Below are positions 8,495 through 16,839 of a DNA stretch of 64,000 nt, piece by piece. Made by a program: the position numbers and the translations under genes. Origin of the DNA: CAG-303 sp034172985 (GTDB lineage: Bacteria; Bacillota; Clostridia; Lachnospirales; Lachnospiraceae); assembly GCA_034172985.1 (NCBI GenBank), contig JAXFDY010000199.1, positions 21,867 through 85,866 on the forward strand. The letters are read 5' to 3'. Position 1 is the stretch's first letter; each line of letters starts with the position of its first letter. Under the pieces are notes generated by a model. It made no database searches. It saw only the letters and a program-made list of their open reading frames with translations, and was not told the origin of the DNA.

Positions 8495-9514
8495 ATGAAA
8501 ATTATAAAAAGAAAGAGAAATATTATGCTCTGTGTTATGCTGGTTTTTGTCATGCTATCAGGCTGCATTAAAAATGAGACAACAACTGGAAAAAATATTG
8601 TGACACAAAAACAGACCACAGGCCAGCAGGAGACTACTGTGGAAGTCAGAATCGGCTCACTGAAAGGGCCAACTTCAATGGGACTGGTAGAATTAATGAA
8701 TCTTGATAAGAATTATTCTTTTACTATGGAGACAGATGCTTCTGTGCTTCTTACATCTATGGTCAAGGGAGAACTGGATATTGCTCTTCTTCCTGCAAAT
8801 GTGGCCGCAACCCTTTATCAGAAAACTGAGGGAAACGTGACAGTAATAGATGTAAATACGCTGGGAGTCCTTTATCTCCTGACTGCTGATGAGAGTGTCA
8901 GCTCTGTGGCAGATTTGAAAGGTAAAACCGTTTATCTGACAGGAAAAGGAACAACACCTGATTATGTTTTACAGTATCTGTTACAGGAAAATGGTTTATC
9001 GTTAGGAGATCTGACATTGGAATACAAATCAGAATCTGCTGAAGTGGCTGCAGTCCTGGCGGAAAATCCTGATGCCATAGGGTTACTTCCACAGCCATTT
9101 GCCACTTCCGCAAAAACAAAAAATCAAGCGCTTATCAATATGATTAATCTGAATGATGAATGGAATGCTGTGCAGGGAGATGAAGGTGGCATGCTTGTGA
9201 CTGGTGTCACTGTAGTGCGCAATGAATTTCTGGAGGAGCATAAAGAAATCGTCGAAGCATTTATCAGTGATCATAAAGAGTCTGCCGATTTTGTAAATAA
9301 AAATACAAGCGAGGCCGCAGAACTTGTGGTTTCATATGGAATTCTGGACAATAAAGAAATCGCAGAGCAGGCACTTCCGTTATGCAGTATTACATGTCTG
9401 GATGGTGCACAAATGCAAACTGCATTATCAGGTTATCTGGATGTTTTGTATCAGTTTAATCCGGAATCTGTAGGCGGAGCATTACCGAAGGAAGATTTTT
9501 ATTATGTGCCATAG
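8495..9514 (+). CDS. ABC transporter substrate-binding lipoprotein (NMT1/SsuA-like)
   Basis: This is a periplasmic-binding-type protein of 339 residues. It has a basic N-terminus, a hydrophobic signal segment and a lipobox M-L-S-G-C with lipidated C24, so it is anchored outside the membrane. The fold resembles the NMT1/THI5/SsuA group: R-I-G-S-L-K-G-P at the first strand, then an I-A-L-L-P-A-N-V-A-A loop and a V-A-D-L-K-G-K-T-V segment. Such proteins bind sulfonates, nitrate or pyrimidines; the ligand here is not determined. It lies 19 bp after metH, so a sulfur or methionine-related ligand is possible. ATG 8495 has AAGTGGTGA upstream; GTG 8483 is an alternative. Confidence 0.82.
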   Translation: MKIIKRKRNIMLCVMLVFVMLSGCIKNETTTGKNIVTQKQTTGQQETTVEVRIGSLKGPTSMGLVELMNLDKNYSFTMETDASVLLTSMVKGELDIALLPANVAATLYQKTEGNVTVIDVNTLGVLYLLTADESVSSVADLKGKTVYLTGKGTTPDYVLQYLLQENGLSLGDLTLEYKSESAEVAAVLAENPDAIGLLPQPFATSAKTKNQALINMINLNDEWNAVQGDEGGMLVTGVTVVRNEFLEEHKEIVEAFISDHKESADFVNKNTSEAAELVVSYGILDNKEIAEQALPLCSITCLDGAQMQTALSGYLDVLYQFNPESVGGALPKEDFYYVP

Positions 9515-10865
9515 AAATAAAGTTATGAAAACAGGATTTGCCATATTGCTTTTAATAGCAATATGGCAGATTGTATATTGGAGAATAGATAATGACATAT
9601 TGCTTGCATCTCCTTTCGATGTAGGCAGGCAATTATGGAGTGATATAAAAAACAGAGAGTTCTGGATATGTATTTTCTGTTCTATGAAACGGATTGGCCT
9701 TGGCTTTTTACTGGCATTTCTGATTGGTTTTTTTGCTGGTATTCTGTCTTATATGCAAAAAATAGTTAAAATAATGATTGAGCCGGTTATATCTGTGATA
9801 AAATCAATTCCTGTAGCCTCTTTTGTAGTAATTCTGCTGATTTGGACAGGCTCTGAGTCACTTTCTGTATGGATTAGTTTCTTTGTTGTTCTGCCGGGGA
9901 TTTATGAAAGTACATTGTCCGGTTTGAAATCAAGAAATGAAACTATGGTACAGTTGGCTGATATATCAGATATTTCGAAATTGAACCGATGGTTTTATAT
10001 TTATCGTCCCGCAATATTTCCGTATCTTATCAATGCATCCCGGGTAACTGTCGGAATGGCCTGGAAATCAGGTGTAGCAGCGGAATTGATCGGAAATCCT
10101 GTTAATTCCCTCGGTGAAAAATTATATATGGCAAAAATAACACTGGATACCCAGTCAATCTTTTCATGGACTATAGTCATTATTTTACTCAGTACCATAA
10201 CGGAATATTTGTGGATTGGAATGCTTACTATCATGGAAAAAAGAACAAGACCACTGTATTTTAAAGAACAAAAGAAAAAAAAGGACGAAGAGTTTTTGAA
10301 GATACGACTTTGTAGCCTTGATAAGTCTTATGGCGAACATCGAATTTTTTCAAACTTTACGCTTGAAATGGAAAATCATACCATAACAGGGATGACCGGT
10401 GCTTCTGGAAAAGGAAAAACAACTTTATTAAATATGATTGCGGGTGTTACTTCTTATGATGCAGGAAAGATACGAATAGGGGAGTCGAATTATCTAAAAG
10501 TGGCATATGTTTTTCAACAAGATATATTTTATGAAAATGCTGATGCAGTTTATAATTGCATGTTTTGGTCCGGAAAAAAGAAAGTAAGGGAGGAATTGAG
10601 AAAACTTCTTCCGGAAGAAGCACTTTCAATTCCTGTAAAAAAATTAAGTGGAGGCATGCGGCGAAGAGTTTCTATTGTATCTGCTTTGCTCAGCGATGCA
10701 CAGATTATTCTTATGGATGAACCCTTCACCGGATTGGATGATGAGACAAAACGCAAAACTGCAGATTACATACTGGTTAATCGAAAAAACAGGTTTATTT
10801 TGTTTACTACCCATCAGGAAAATGAACTGACACTTCTGAATGCTGAAAAAGTAATTCGATTGTAA
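9504..10865 (+). CDS. ABC transporter fused permease-ATPase
   Basis: This 453-residue protein joins two normally separate subunits. Residues 1-250 form a SsuC/TauC-like permease with about five or six membrane helices. The ATPase starts near residue 268. It has Walker A G-A-S-G-K-G-K-T-T (about 299-307), a Q-loop V-F-Q-Q-D, signature L-S-G-G-M-R-R-R, Walker B I-I-L-M-D-E-P-F and an H-loop F-T-T-H-Q-E, so all catalytic parts are intact. A Lys-rich linker joins the halves. The gene overlaps the binding-protein gene by 11 bp, so the two form a complete two-gene importer. The ligand is unknown. Confidence 0.87.
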   Translation: MCHRNKVMKTGFAILLLIAIWQIVYWRIDNDILLASPFDVGRQLWSDIKNREFWICIFCSMKRIGLGFLLAFLIGFFAGILSYMQKIVKIMIEPVISVIKSIPVASFVVILLIWTGSESLSVWISFFVVLPGIYESTLSGLKSRNETMVQLADISDISKLNRWFYIYRPAIFPYLINASRVTVGMAWKSGVAAELIGNPVNSLGEKLYMAKITLDTQSIFSWTIVIILLSTITEYLWIGMLTIMEKRTRPLYFKEQKKKKDEEFLKIRLCSLDKSYGEHRIFSNFTLEMENHTITGMTGASGKGKTTLLNMIAGVTSYDAGKIRIGESNYLKVAYVFQQDIFYENADAVYNCMFWSGKKKVREELRKLLPEEALSIPVKKLSGGMRRRVSIVSALLSDAQIILMDEPFTGLDDETKRKTADYILVNRKNRFILFTTHQENELTLLNAEKVIRL

Positions 10866-10895
10866 ATACAGATTAGACATTTTTACAAAAATGTT

Positions 10896-10924
10896 TTGAC
10901 TGTAATTTGATTTTGTTGTACAAT
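10896..10924 (+). promoter_or_regulatory. Sigma-A-type promoter for tpiA
   Basis: TTGACT at 10896-10901 and TACAAT at 10919-10924 are separated by 17 bp. They lie in the 124-bp gap between the ABC fusion gene and tpiA. Confidence 0.75.
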
Positions 10925-10989
10925 ATATCTAACAAATAGTTCGTAAAAATTGTAAATATGTACGCACTGGAACTTGGAGGAGAAAGTTA

Positions 10990-11745
10990 ATGAGAAAAAA
11001 AACAGTAGCCGCTAACTGGAAGATGAATATGACACCGAAGGAAGCAAAGAGCTTTTTAGATCAATTGATTCCCCAGGTGAAAGATTCAAATGTAGATATT
11101 ATTATCTGTGCTCCATTTGTAACGATTCAGACTGTTCTTGACAGTGTTTCAGGTTCTCGAATCAAAGTGGGTGCCGAAGATATGTTCTATGAGGACAAGG
11201 GGGCCTATACAGGGGAGATTTCTCCGATTATGCTGAAAGAGATAGGCATTACACATGTTATTATCGGACATTCAGAACGCAGAAAATATTTTGGCGAGAC
11301 AAACGGAATTGCCAATAAAAAAATATTGAAGGCATTGGAATATGATATGGTTCCTATGGCTTGTTGCGGTGAATCATTAGAAATCAGAGGTGATGGTCTT
11401 GCAAAACAATACATTCATCGACAGGTCATGGAAATGCTTCAGGGTGTAACAAAGGAAGATGTCACGAAATGTATTTTTTCTTATGAACCGATTTGGGCCA
11501 TTGGAACAGGAATCGGAGCGACAAAAGAACAGGCAGAAGAAGGATGTACAGAAATACGTCGAAGTATAGCAAGCATATATGGTGAAGAAGTCGCAGATAA
11601 TGTTACGATATTGTACGGTGGAAGTGTAAATCCGGGAAATGCAGAAACCATATTTGCCATAGAAAATATAGATGGCGGATTACTTGGAACCGCAAGCTTA
11701 AATATGGATTTTGCAAAAGTAATAAAGATGCGTGAGAACATGTAA
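10990..11745 (+). CDS. tpiA: Triose-phosphate isomerase
   Basis: This is a 251-residue TIM barrel of normal length. It shows N-W-K-M-N (residues 9-13), catalytic H94 in I-I-G-H-S-E-R-R, catalytic E166 in Y-E-P-I-W-A-I-G-T-G and the phosphate loop Y-G-G-S-V-N-P. It interconverts dihydroxyacetone phosphate and glyceraldehyde 3-phosphate in glycolysis. It starts behind TTGGAGGAGAAAG and has its own promoter. It stands apart from other glycolytic genes here and is followed 31 bp later by a chemoreceptor gene. Confidence 0.97.
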   Translation: MRKKTVAANWKMNMTPKEAKSFLDQLIPQVKDSNVDIIICAPFVTIQTVLDSVSGSRIKVGAEDMFYEDKGAYTGEISPIMLKEIGITHVIIGHSERRKYFGETNGIANKKILKALEYDMVPMACCGESLEIRGDGLAKQYIHRQVMEMLQGVTKEDVTKCIFSYEPIWAIGTGIGATKEQAEEGCTEIRRSIASIYGEEVADNVTILYGGSVNPGNAETIFAIENIDGGLLGTASLNMDFAKVIKMRENM

Positions 11746-11776
11746 ATACAAAATTGCATATAGAAAGGAGAAGTTT

Positions 11777-14263
11777 ATGAAATTGCGAAAGAAAAAACTT
11801 GATACAGCAACGTTAGAGGACAGCCAAAACTTTGAAGAAAACATAGAAGAGCCGGATTCTTTCGTAGATCCTGACTATGATGAGAATGAAATTTATGAAA
11901 ATGACCTCTACCAGGAAAGTGGTGAAGCAGAAGATGATCTCTATCAGGAAAATGATGAAGCAGAAGATGACCTCTATCAGGAAAATAGTGAAACTGAGGA
12001 TGATATTTACGGCGAAAATGGCGGGACTGAAGATGGGATCTCTGAAGAAGATCTCTATGAAGATTCAGATGATATGATAGATGAATATGATGACGAGGTT
12101 GATGATGAATCTGAAGATGCAGATGAAATCAATGATAAGTTCATAGCAGATCAAGAGGAAGCGGCAGGAGAGGAAGCGGCAGGAGAGGAAAAGCCATCAG
12201 AAAAGAAGATAAAAAAAGCAAAGATAGGTTCTAAAATGTTAGGAATGATTTTACCTATCATTATTATAGCTATGATTCTTCTTACTTTCATCAGCGTAAA
12301 TTCCGGAAATGGCATCATTAATGATCAGATTTCTGAGCGAATGACAGCAGAATTGAATGTGCAGGAAAGCAAAGTGACAAATTATTTTAACAAACTGACT
12401 GATATAGCAACTACACTGGCAAGCGGTGTAGAGTCGACTTTTCCGGCTACAGAAGTTTCTGCGTATGAAAATATGCTGATTAAAATCGTATCTGAAAATG
12501 ATGAATTGATAGGTAGCGGAATTTGGTTTGAGCCATATGTTTTTGGCGAGGAAATACAGTATGTTGGTCCATATGCAAAAAAAGATTTTTCTGTCACAAA
12601 AATAAACACCAGTTACTGCACAGAAGATAACCCTTATGTAAATCAAAGTTATTATCTTTTGGCAAAGGAAGCTACAGGTCCGGTTTTGACTGAGCCTTAT
12701 TATGATTTAACGGCTCATAAATTAAAAATGTCATGCGTTGTACCGGTTCATGACAGTGAAGATAATTTTATCGGATGTGTAACGGTAGATATGCTTTTGG
12801 ATGATATTAAAGCATTTATAGATGGCATAAAAGTAGGTGAAAAAGGAAAAGCTACACTTCTTTCTGAGGAAGGAAGATATATGGCAGGTGCTTCTGAAAA
12901 GAGTATTGCAAAGATGTTGAGAATTACCCAGGAAGAAAATAAGTCTTTAGCCAAAGCTGGCGAAAAAGTTCTCTCTAATGATTCTGGTCATGAGCAATAT
13001 ACAGATTCAGGAAAAACATATAATATTTATTACAGCACTTTGGATGCAAATGGATGGAAAGTAATGATTACGATTCCTGAATCCGAATTAGTGGCTCCGA
13101 TTAAACAGATGGCATTCTTTCTGATTATCGTATGTATCATAGCAGTTGCAGTCACAGCAGTTTTTGTAATATTCGGTGTGAGTACAATTGTAAGAAGATT
13201 AAACAGTGTCAGAAGATTTTCCGGTATTCTGGCTTCGGGTGATTTTACTGCAGAACCATTAACTATAAAATCTTATGATGAATTGGGAATGATGAGTGAA
13301 TCTTTGAACACCATGTATCATAGTAATAAAGAAATTATTAATGGTATTACAGAACGTTCCACCGAAATCGAAGATTCCAGCAGACGCCTTCAGGATGCAG
13401 CTCAGGAGCTTTCTGAACAGTTCCGGCTTATTTTGGAAAAAATGAATGATGTAAATGAGTCTATGATGACTGCAGGAGCTGCAACGCAACAAGTAAATGC
13501 TTCTACGGAAGAAGTTTTATCAAATGTAAATCTATTGACTTCCGAAACAGATATGAGTATGCAGATGGTTGATGAAATCAAGAGCAGGGCAGAGATTGTC
13601 GGAAATGACAGTCAGAAAGCCTATGATTCTGCTACAGAACTTTCACGCCAGTTTGAGCAGAAGCTCCATATTACCATGGAAAATGCAAAAGTGGTAGAAA
13701 ATATCGGTGAGCTGGCTTCTGTAATCTCAAATATTGCAGACCAGATTGATTTATTATCACTGAATGCTTCCATAGAAGCAGCCAGAGCTGGTGAACAGGG
13801 AAAAGGATTTGCAGTGGTAGCAAGTGAAATCGGAAAACTGGCAGGTGATACTACGAAAGCAGTTGAACGAATCCAGAATACGATTATAGATGTGCAGAAA
13901 GCGTTTGATGATTTAAATCATGCAGCAAACGGTATTCTTTATTTTGTGAAAGATACAGTAACTCCTGATTACGACAAGTTTATGGATGTAGCGAAGCAAT
14001 ATGGAAATGACGCTGAAAGCATAGCCGGCATCTCCAAAAATATTGCTGATATGTCTAATAGTATCCGTACAATCATGACAGAAGTATCAGATGCAATACA
14101 GAGTATTGCAGAGGCCTCTCAGAATACTGCGGATATTAGTAACAGAATCACAACAGCAGTAGAAGAAGTTACAGTGAATGCAGAAGAAATTTCTGATATG
14201 TCAGAAGATACAAATAGAATATCAGAACAATTAAATGAAGTTGTTGGAAAATTTAAGATTTAA
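11777..14263 (+). CDS. Methyl-accepting chemotaxis protein with acidic repeat N-tail
   Basis: This is an 828-residue chemoreceptor. The first 150 or so residues are a very acidic, low-complexity cytoplasmic tail with four 11-residue repeats. A membrane helix follows (about 155-175: G-M-I-L-P-I-I-I-I-A-M-I-L-L), then a Cache-like sensor (about 180-440), a second helix (about 444-470), HAMP and the signalling domain. The hairpin tip is L-L-S-L-N-A-S-I-E-A-A-R-A-G-E-Q-G-K-G-F. The sensor binds an unknown small molecule outside the cell, and the tip engages CheA/CheW. ATG 11777 is chosen from AAAGGAGAAG. The acidic tail is unusual for a chemoreceptor. Confidence 0.9.
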   Translation: MKLRKKKLDTATLEDSQNFEENIEEPDSFVDPDYDENEIYENDLYQESGEAEDDLYQENDEAEDDLYQENSETEDDIYGENGGTEDGISEEDLYEDSDDMIDEYDDEVDDESEDADEINDKFIADQEEAAGEEAAGEEKPSEKKIKKAKIGSKMLGMILPIIIIAMILLTFISVNSGNGIINDQISERMTAELNVQESKVTNYFNKLTDIATTLASGVESTFPATEVSAYENMLIKIVSENDELIGSGIWFEPYVFGEEIQYVGPYAKKDFSVTKINTSYCTEDNPYVNQSYYLLAKEATGPVLTEPYYDLTAHKLKMSCVVPVHDSEDNFIGCVTVDMLLDDIKAFIDGIKVGEKGKATLLSEEGRYMAGASEKSIAKMLRITQEENKSLAKAGEKVLSNDSGHEQYTDSGKTYNIYYSTLDANGWKVMITIPESELVAPIKQMAFFLIIVCIIAVAVTAVFVIFGVSTIVRRLNSVRRFSGILASGDFTAEPLTIKSYDELGMMSESLNTMYHSNKEIINGITERSTEIEDSSRRLQDAAQELSEQFRLILEKMNDVNESMMTAGAATQQVNASTEEVLSNVNLLTSETDMSMQMVDEIKSRAEIVGNDSQKAYDSATELSRQFEQKLHITMENAKVVENIGELASVISNIADQIDLLSLNASIEAARAGEQGKGFAVVASEIGKLAGDTTKAVERIQNTIIDVQKAFDDLNHAANGILYFVKDTVTPDYDKFMDVAKQYGNDAESIAGISKNIADMSNSIRTIMTEVSDAIQSIAEASQNTADISNRITTAVEEVTVNAEEISDMSEDTNRISEQLNEVVGKFKI
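11903..12034 (+). repeat. Four 33-bp tandem repeats encoding acidic 11-residue units
   Basis: Four consecutive in-frame units begin at 11903, 11936, 11969 and 12002. They encode D-L-Y-Q-E-S-G-E-A-E-D, D-L-Y-Q-E-N-D-E-A-E-D, D-L-Y-Q-E-N-S-E-T-E-D and D-I-Y-G-E-N-G-G-T-E-D. The middle copies are nearly identical in DNA, which suggests recent duplication. Confidence 0.92.
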
Positions 14264-14269
14264 AAACAG

Positions 14270-14331
14270 TTGCCCTGAGAAAATTTTCTCAGGGCAAAAA
14301 ATAGAGACATCTTTTGATGTCTCTTATCTTT
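14270..14331. terminator. Convergent terminators between the chemoreceptor gene and rpmB
   Basis: Two stem-loops sit between converging genes. The first, 14270-14297, is a perfect 14-bp inverted repeat beginning TTGCCCTGAGAA. The second, 14303-14324, has a 9-bp stem AGAGACATC with a TTTT loop. On the minus strand the second is followed by ATTTTTT, a good intrinsic terminator for rpmB. On the plus strand it is followed by TATCTTTTAT, which can serve the chemoreceptor gene. Confidence 0.8.
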
Positions 14332-14343
14332 TATATAAAATAA

Positions 14344-14529
14344 TTAAGCTCTCTCAACAAAACCTGATCTTAAACATCTTGTACAAACGTTCATCTTCTG
14401 AGCATTTCCGTTAACATTAACCTTAACTGACTTTACGTTTGACTTCCAGATTCTGTTTGATCTTCTATGAGAATGACTCACATTATTTCCAAAGTGAGCA
14501 GCTTTACTACAAATTGCACATTTTGCCAT
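14344..14529 (-). CDS. rpmB: 50S ribosomal protein L28
   Basis: This 61-residue basic protein matches L28: M-A-K-C-A-I-C-S near the start, N-N-V-S-H-S-H-R-R-S-N-R in the middle and a C-T-R-C-L-R-S-G end. The two C-x2-C pairs indicate the zinc-binding form. The start is fixed by AAGGAGGTG just upstream; a longer in-frame extension has no support. It is divergent from asp23, the same neighbourhood as rpmB-yloU-yloV in Bacillus. It assembles into the large ribosomal subunit. Confidence 0.96.
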   Translation of the reverse strand: MAKCAICSKAAHFGNNVSHSHRRSNRIWKSNVKSVKVNVNGNAQKMNVCTRCLRSGFVERA

Positions 14530-14582
14530 GACTAACACCTCCTTGATATCGAGTAACTGGTCATTCGACCACAACAAGAAGT

Positions 14583-14611
14583 ATTCTATCAGAATTTCAT
14601 ACTTTTTGCAA
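14583..14611 (-). promoter_or_regulatory. Sigma-A-type promoter for rpmB
   Basis: On the minus strand TTGCAA (14606-14611) and TAGAAT (14583-14588) are 17 bp apart, about 55 bp upstream of rpmB. Confidence 0.72.
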
Positions 14612-14648
14612 GCTTTTTTGATAAAAATATTTAAAACATATAAAAAAC

Positions 14649-14677
14649 TTTTCATTTGTGGTATCTTATGATATAAT
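14649..14677 (+). promoter_or_regulatory. Probable promoter for asp23-fakA-recG
   Basis: A perfect TATAAT at 14672-14677 is preceded 17 bp upstream by a weak TTTTCA. It is divergent from the rpmB promoter and 57 bp ahead of the asp23 start. Confidence 0.55.
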
Positions 14678-14733
14678 ATATGAAATATTTGATTCATTAT
14701 CAATAATCATTTTATAGTTAAGGAGGATATGCC

Positions 14734-15093
14734 ATGAAAGGAACAATCAATACTGTCAATGGTAATGTTACAATAGATGAGGGCGTTATTGCAAAATATG
14801 CAGGAGCAGTTGCAGTGGGATGCTTTGGCATTGTAGGTATGGCTGCCATCAGTATGAAGGATGGAATTGTAAAGCTGTTAAAAAAAGATAGTCTCACAAA
14901 GGGCATTAATGTGGAAATAGACGACGAAAATGAAGTAATATTAGATTTTCATGTAATCGTGGCCTATGGGGTTTCGATTTTTACTGTATCAGATAATCTT
15001 GTGTCAAGTGTACAGTACGAGGTAGAAAAATTTACGGGATTGAAAGTGAAAAAGATAAATGTGTTCGTAGAAGGCGTACGGATCATTGACTAA
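14734..15093 (+). CDS. Asp23/Gls24 family protein (YloU)
   Basis: This 119-residue protein has the Asp23/Gls24 fold: G-N-V-T-I-D-E-G-V-I near the start, then a V-G-C-F-G-I-V-G-M hydrophobic strand and a late V-N-V-F-V-E-G-V-R. Family members are small envelope-associated or stress proteins. YloU is usually encoded just before the fatty-acid kinase gene, as here. It starts behind AAGGAGGATATGCC. The gap to fakA is 24 bp with its own AGGAGGA. Confidence 0.9.
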   Translation: MKGTINTVNGNVTIDEGVIAKYAGAVAVGCFGIVGMAAISMKDGIVKLLKKDSLTKGINVEIDDENEVILDFHVIVAYGVSIFTVSDNLVSSVQYEVEKFTGLKVKKINVFVEGVRIID

Positions 15094-15117
15094 GAAAGTA
15101 ATTAGGAGGAACCAATT

Positions 15118-16770
15118 GTGGGTAATACGTTAGATGCTGTACTTGTACAGAAAATGTTTTTAGCAGGTGCGAAAAATCTGGAAGCAAAGAAGGAATGGAT
15201 TAATGAGTTAAATGTATTTCCTGTCCCGGATGGTGATACAGGAACAAATATGACATTAACAATCATGTCGGCAGCAAAGGAAGTTGCAGCTATTGAAAAT
15301 CCTGATTTGGCAAGCTTAAGTAAAGCCATATCTACAGGTTCCCTTCGAGGCGCAAGAGGAAATTCCGGTGTTATTTTATCACAGCTGTTTCGTGGATTTA
15401 CAAAAGAGATTAAAAATGCAGAAAAAATTGATCACATCGTTTTGGCAAATTCATTTGAACGTGCAGTTGAGACTGCTTATAAAGCAGTCATGAAGCCAAA
15501 GGAAGGAACGATTCTTACAGTTGCCAAAGGTGTTGCAGATAAAACGACAGAGCTGGCAAAAAGAACGGATGATCTGGAAACAATCATCAGAGGTGCTATT
15601 GAATACGGTGATTATGTTTTAAGCCAGACACCTGAAATGCTTCCAATACTAAAGCAAGCCGGAGTAGTTGATTCAGGCGGTCAGGGATTGATGCAGGTCT
15701 TAAAAGGTGCGTTTGATGCATTCCTTGGAAAGAATGTGGATTTTGATATAGAAGAAACAACAACATCTTCCCAGAACATATCTTCTGCAATGTCAGAAAC
15801 ATTAAATGCAGCAGATATTAAATTCGGTTACTGTACAGAATTTATTATCATGTTGGAAAAAGAATATACAGAAAAGACAGAGCAGGAATTCAAGTCTTAT
15901 CTCGAATCTATCGGAGATTCGTTAGTTGTTGTGTCAGACGAAGATATTGTCAAAGTTCATGTACACACCAACGATCCGGGGCTTGCAATTCAAAAAGCGC
16001 TGACTTATGGTTCTTTAACAAAAATGAAAATTGACAATATGCGTGAGGAGCATCACGAAAGACTGATTAAGGATGCACAAAAAATTGCACAGGAACAGAA
16101 AAAAGACGCAAAACCATATGGATTTATTGCTGTATCTATTGGAGATGGTATCAACGAAATATTTGAGGGACTAGGTGCTGATTATCTGATTCAGGGCGGT
16201 CAGACCATGAATCCAAGTACCGAGGACATATTGAAGGCAATTGATGCAGTAAATGCCGAGACAGTATATGTATTTCCAAATAATAAAAATATTATTCTGG
16301 CGGCCAATCAGGCGGTATCTTTGGTGGAAGATAAAAATGTAGTAGTGATTCCTTCAAAGACAATTCCTCAGGGAATTACAGCCATGATTAATTTTATTGA
16401 AGGTCAGGATGCTGAAGCAAATGCTAAGACGATGACTGATGAAATGAAACGTGTGAAGACCGGTGAAGTGACATATGCTGTCAGAGATACCCAGATAGAC
16501 GGAAAAGTAATTAAAGAAAACGATATTATGGGTATCGGCGATGAAGGAATTGTCGCTGTTGGTCAGAATGTCAAAGATACTACTTTGGAAATGATAGATG
16601 TTTTGGCTGATGAAAATAGTGAATTGATCAGTATTTATTACGGAGAAGGCATCACGGAAGAAGAAGCACAGGAAATTGCCCGGGAAGTTTCAGAAAAGCA
16701 TGCTGGCATTGAATGCGAAGTTAATTATGGTGGTCAGCCTGTTTATTACTATATCGTATCAGTAGAATAG
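15118..16770 (+). CDS. fakA: Fatty acid kinase subunit FakA (DAK2 domain, YloV)
   Basis: This 550-residue protein has an N-terminal DhaL/DAK2 kinase domain (about 1-200; V-P-D-G-D-T-G-T-N-M near 37-46 and G-A-R-G-N-S-G-V-I-L near 79-88). A middle domain has a possible metal or catalytic H-V-H-T-N-D segment, and the C-terminal domain is FakB-like in character. With a FakB (DegV) partner it phosphorylates exogenous fatty acids; no FakB gene is in this window. The start is GTG behind AGGAGGA. It is followed by a stem-loop, then recG. Confidence 0.88.
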   Translation: MGNTLDAVLVQKMFLAGAKNLEAKKEWINELNVFPVPDGDTGTNMTLTIMSAAKEVAAIENPDLASLSKAISTGSLRGARGNSGVILSQLFRGFTKEIKNAEKIDHIVLANSFERAVETAYKAVMKPKEGTILTVAKGVADKTTELAKRTDDLETIIRGAIEYGDYVLSQTPEMLPILKQAGVVDSGGQGLMQVLKGAFDAFLGKNVDFDIEETTTSSQNISSAMSETLNAADIKFGYCTEFIIMLEKEYTEKTEQEFKSYLESIGDSLVVVSDEDIVKVHVHTNDPGLAIQKALTYGSLTKMKIDNMREEHHERLIKDAQKIAQEQKKDAKPYGFIAVSIGDGINEIFEGLGADYLIQGGQTMNPSTEDILKAIDAVNAETVYVFPNNKNIILAANQAVSLVEDKNVVVIPSKTIPQGITAMINFIEGQDAEANAKTMTDEMKRVKTGEVTYAVRDTQIDGKVIKENDIMGIGDEGIVAVGQNVKDTTLEMIDVLADENSELISIYYGEGITEEEAQEIAREVSEKHAGIECEVNYGGQPVYYYIVSVE

Positions 16771-16773
16771 AAC

Positions 16774-16806
16774 AAAGATGGTGCAGTCTGGTACTGTGCC
16801 ATCTTT
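16774..16806 (+). terminator. Stem-loop between fakA and recG
   Basis: A 14-bp stem with two wobble pairs (AAAGATGGTGCAGT / ACTGTGCCATCTTT) and a 5-base loop is followed by CTTCCTTTAT. The T tract is interrupted, so it may attenuate rather than stop transcription into recG, which starts 34 bp later. Confidence 0.6.
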
Positions 16807-16839
16807 CTTCCTTTATAGGATGATGTTAGGAGCAGAAGA

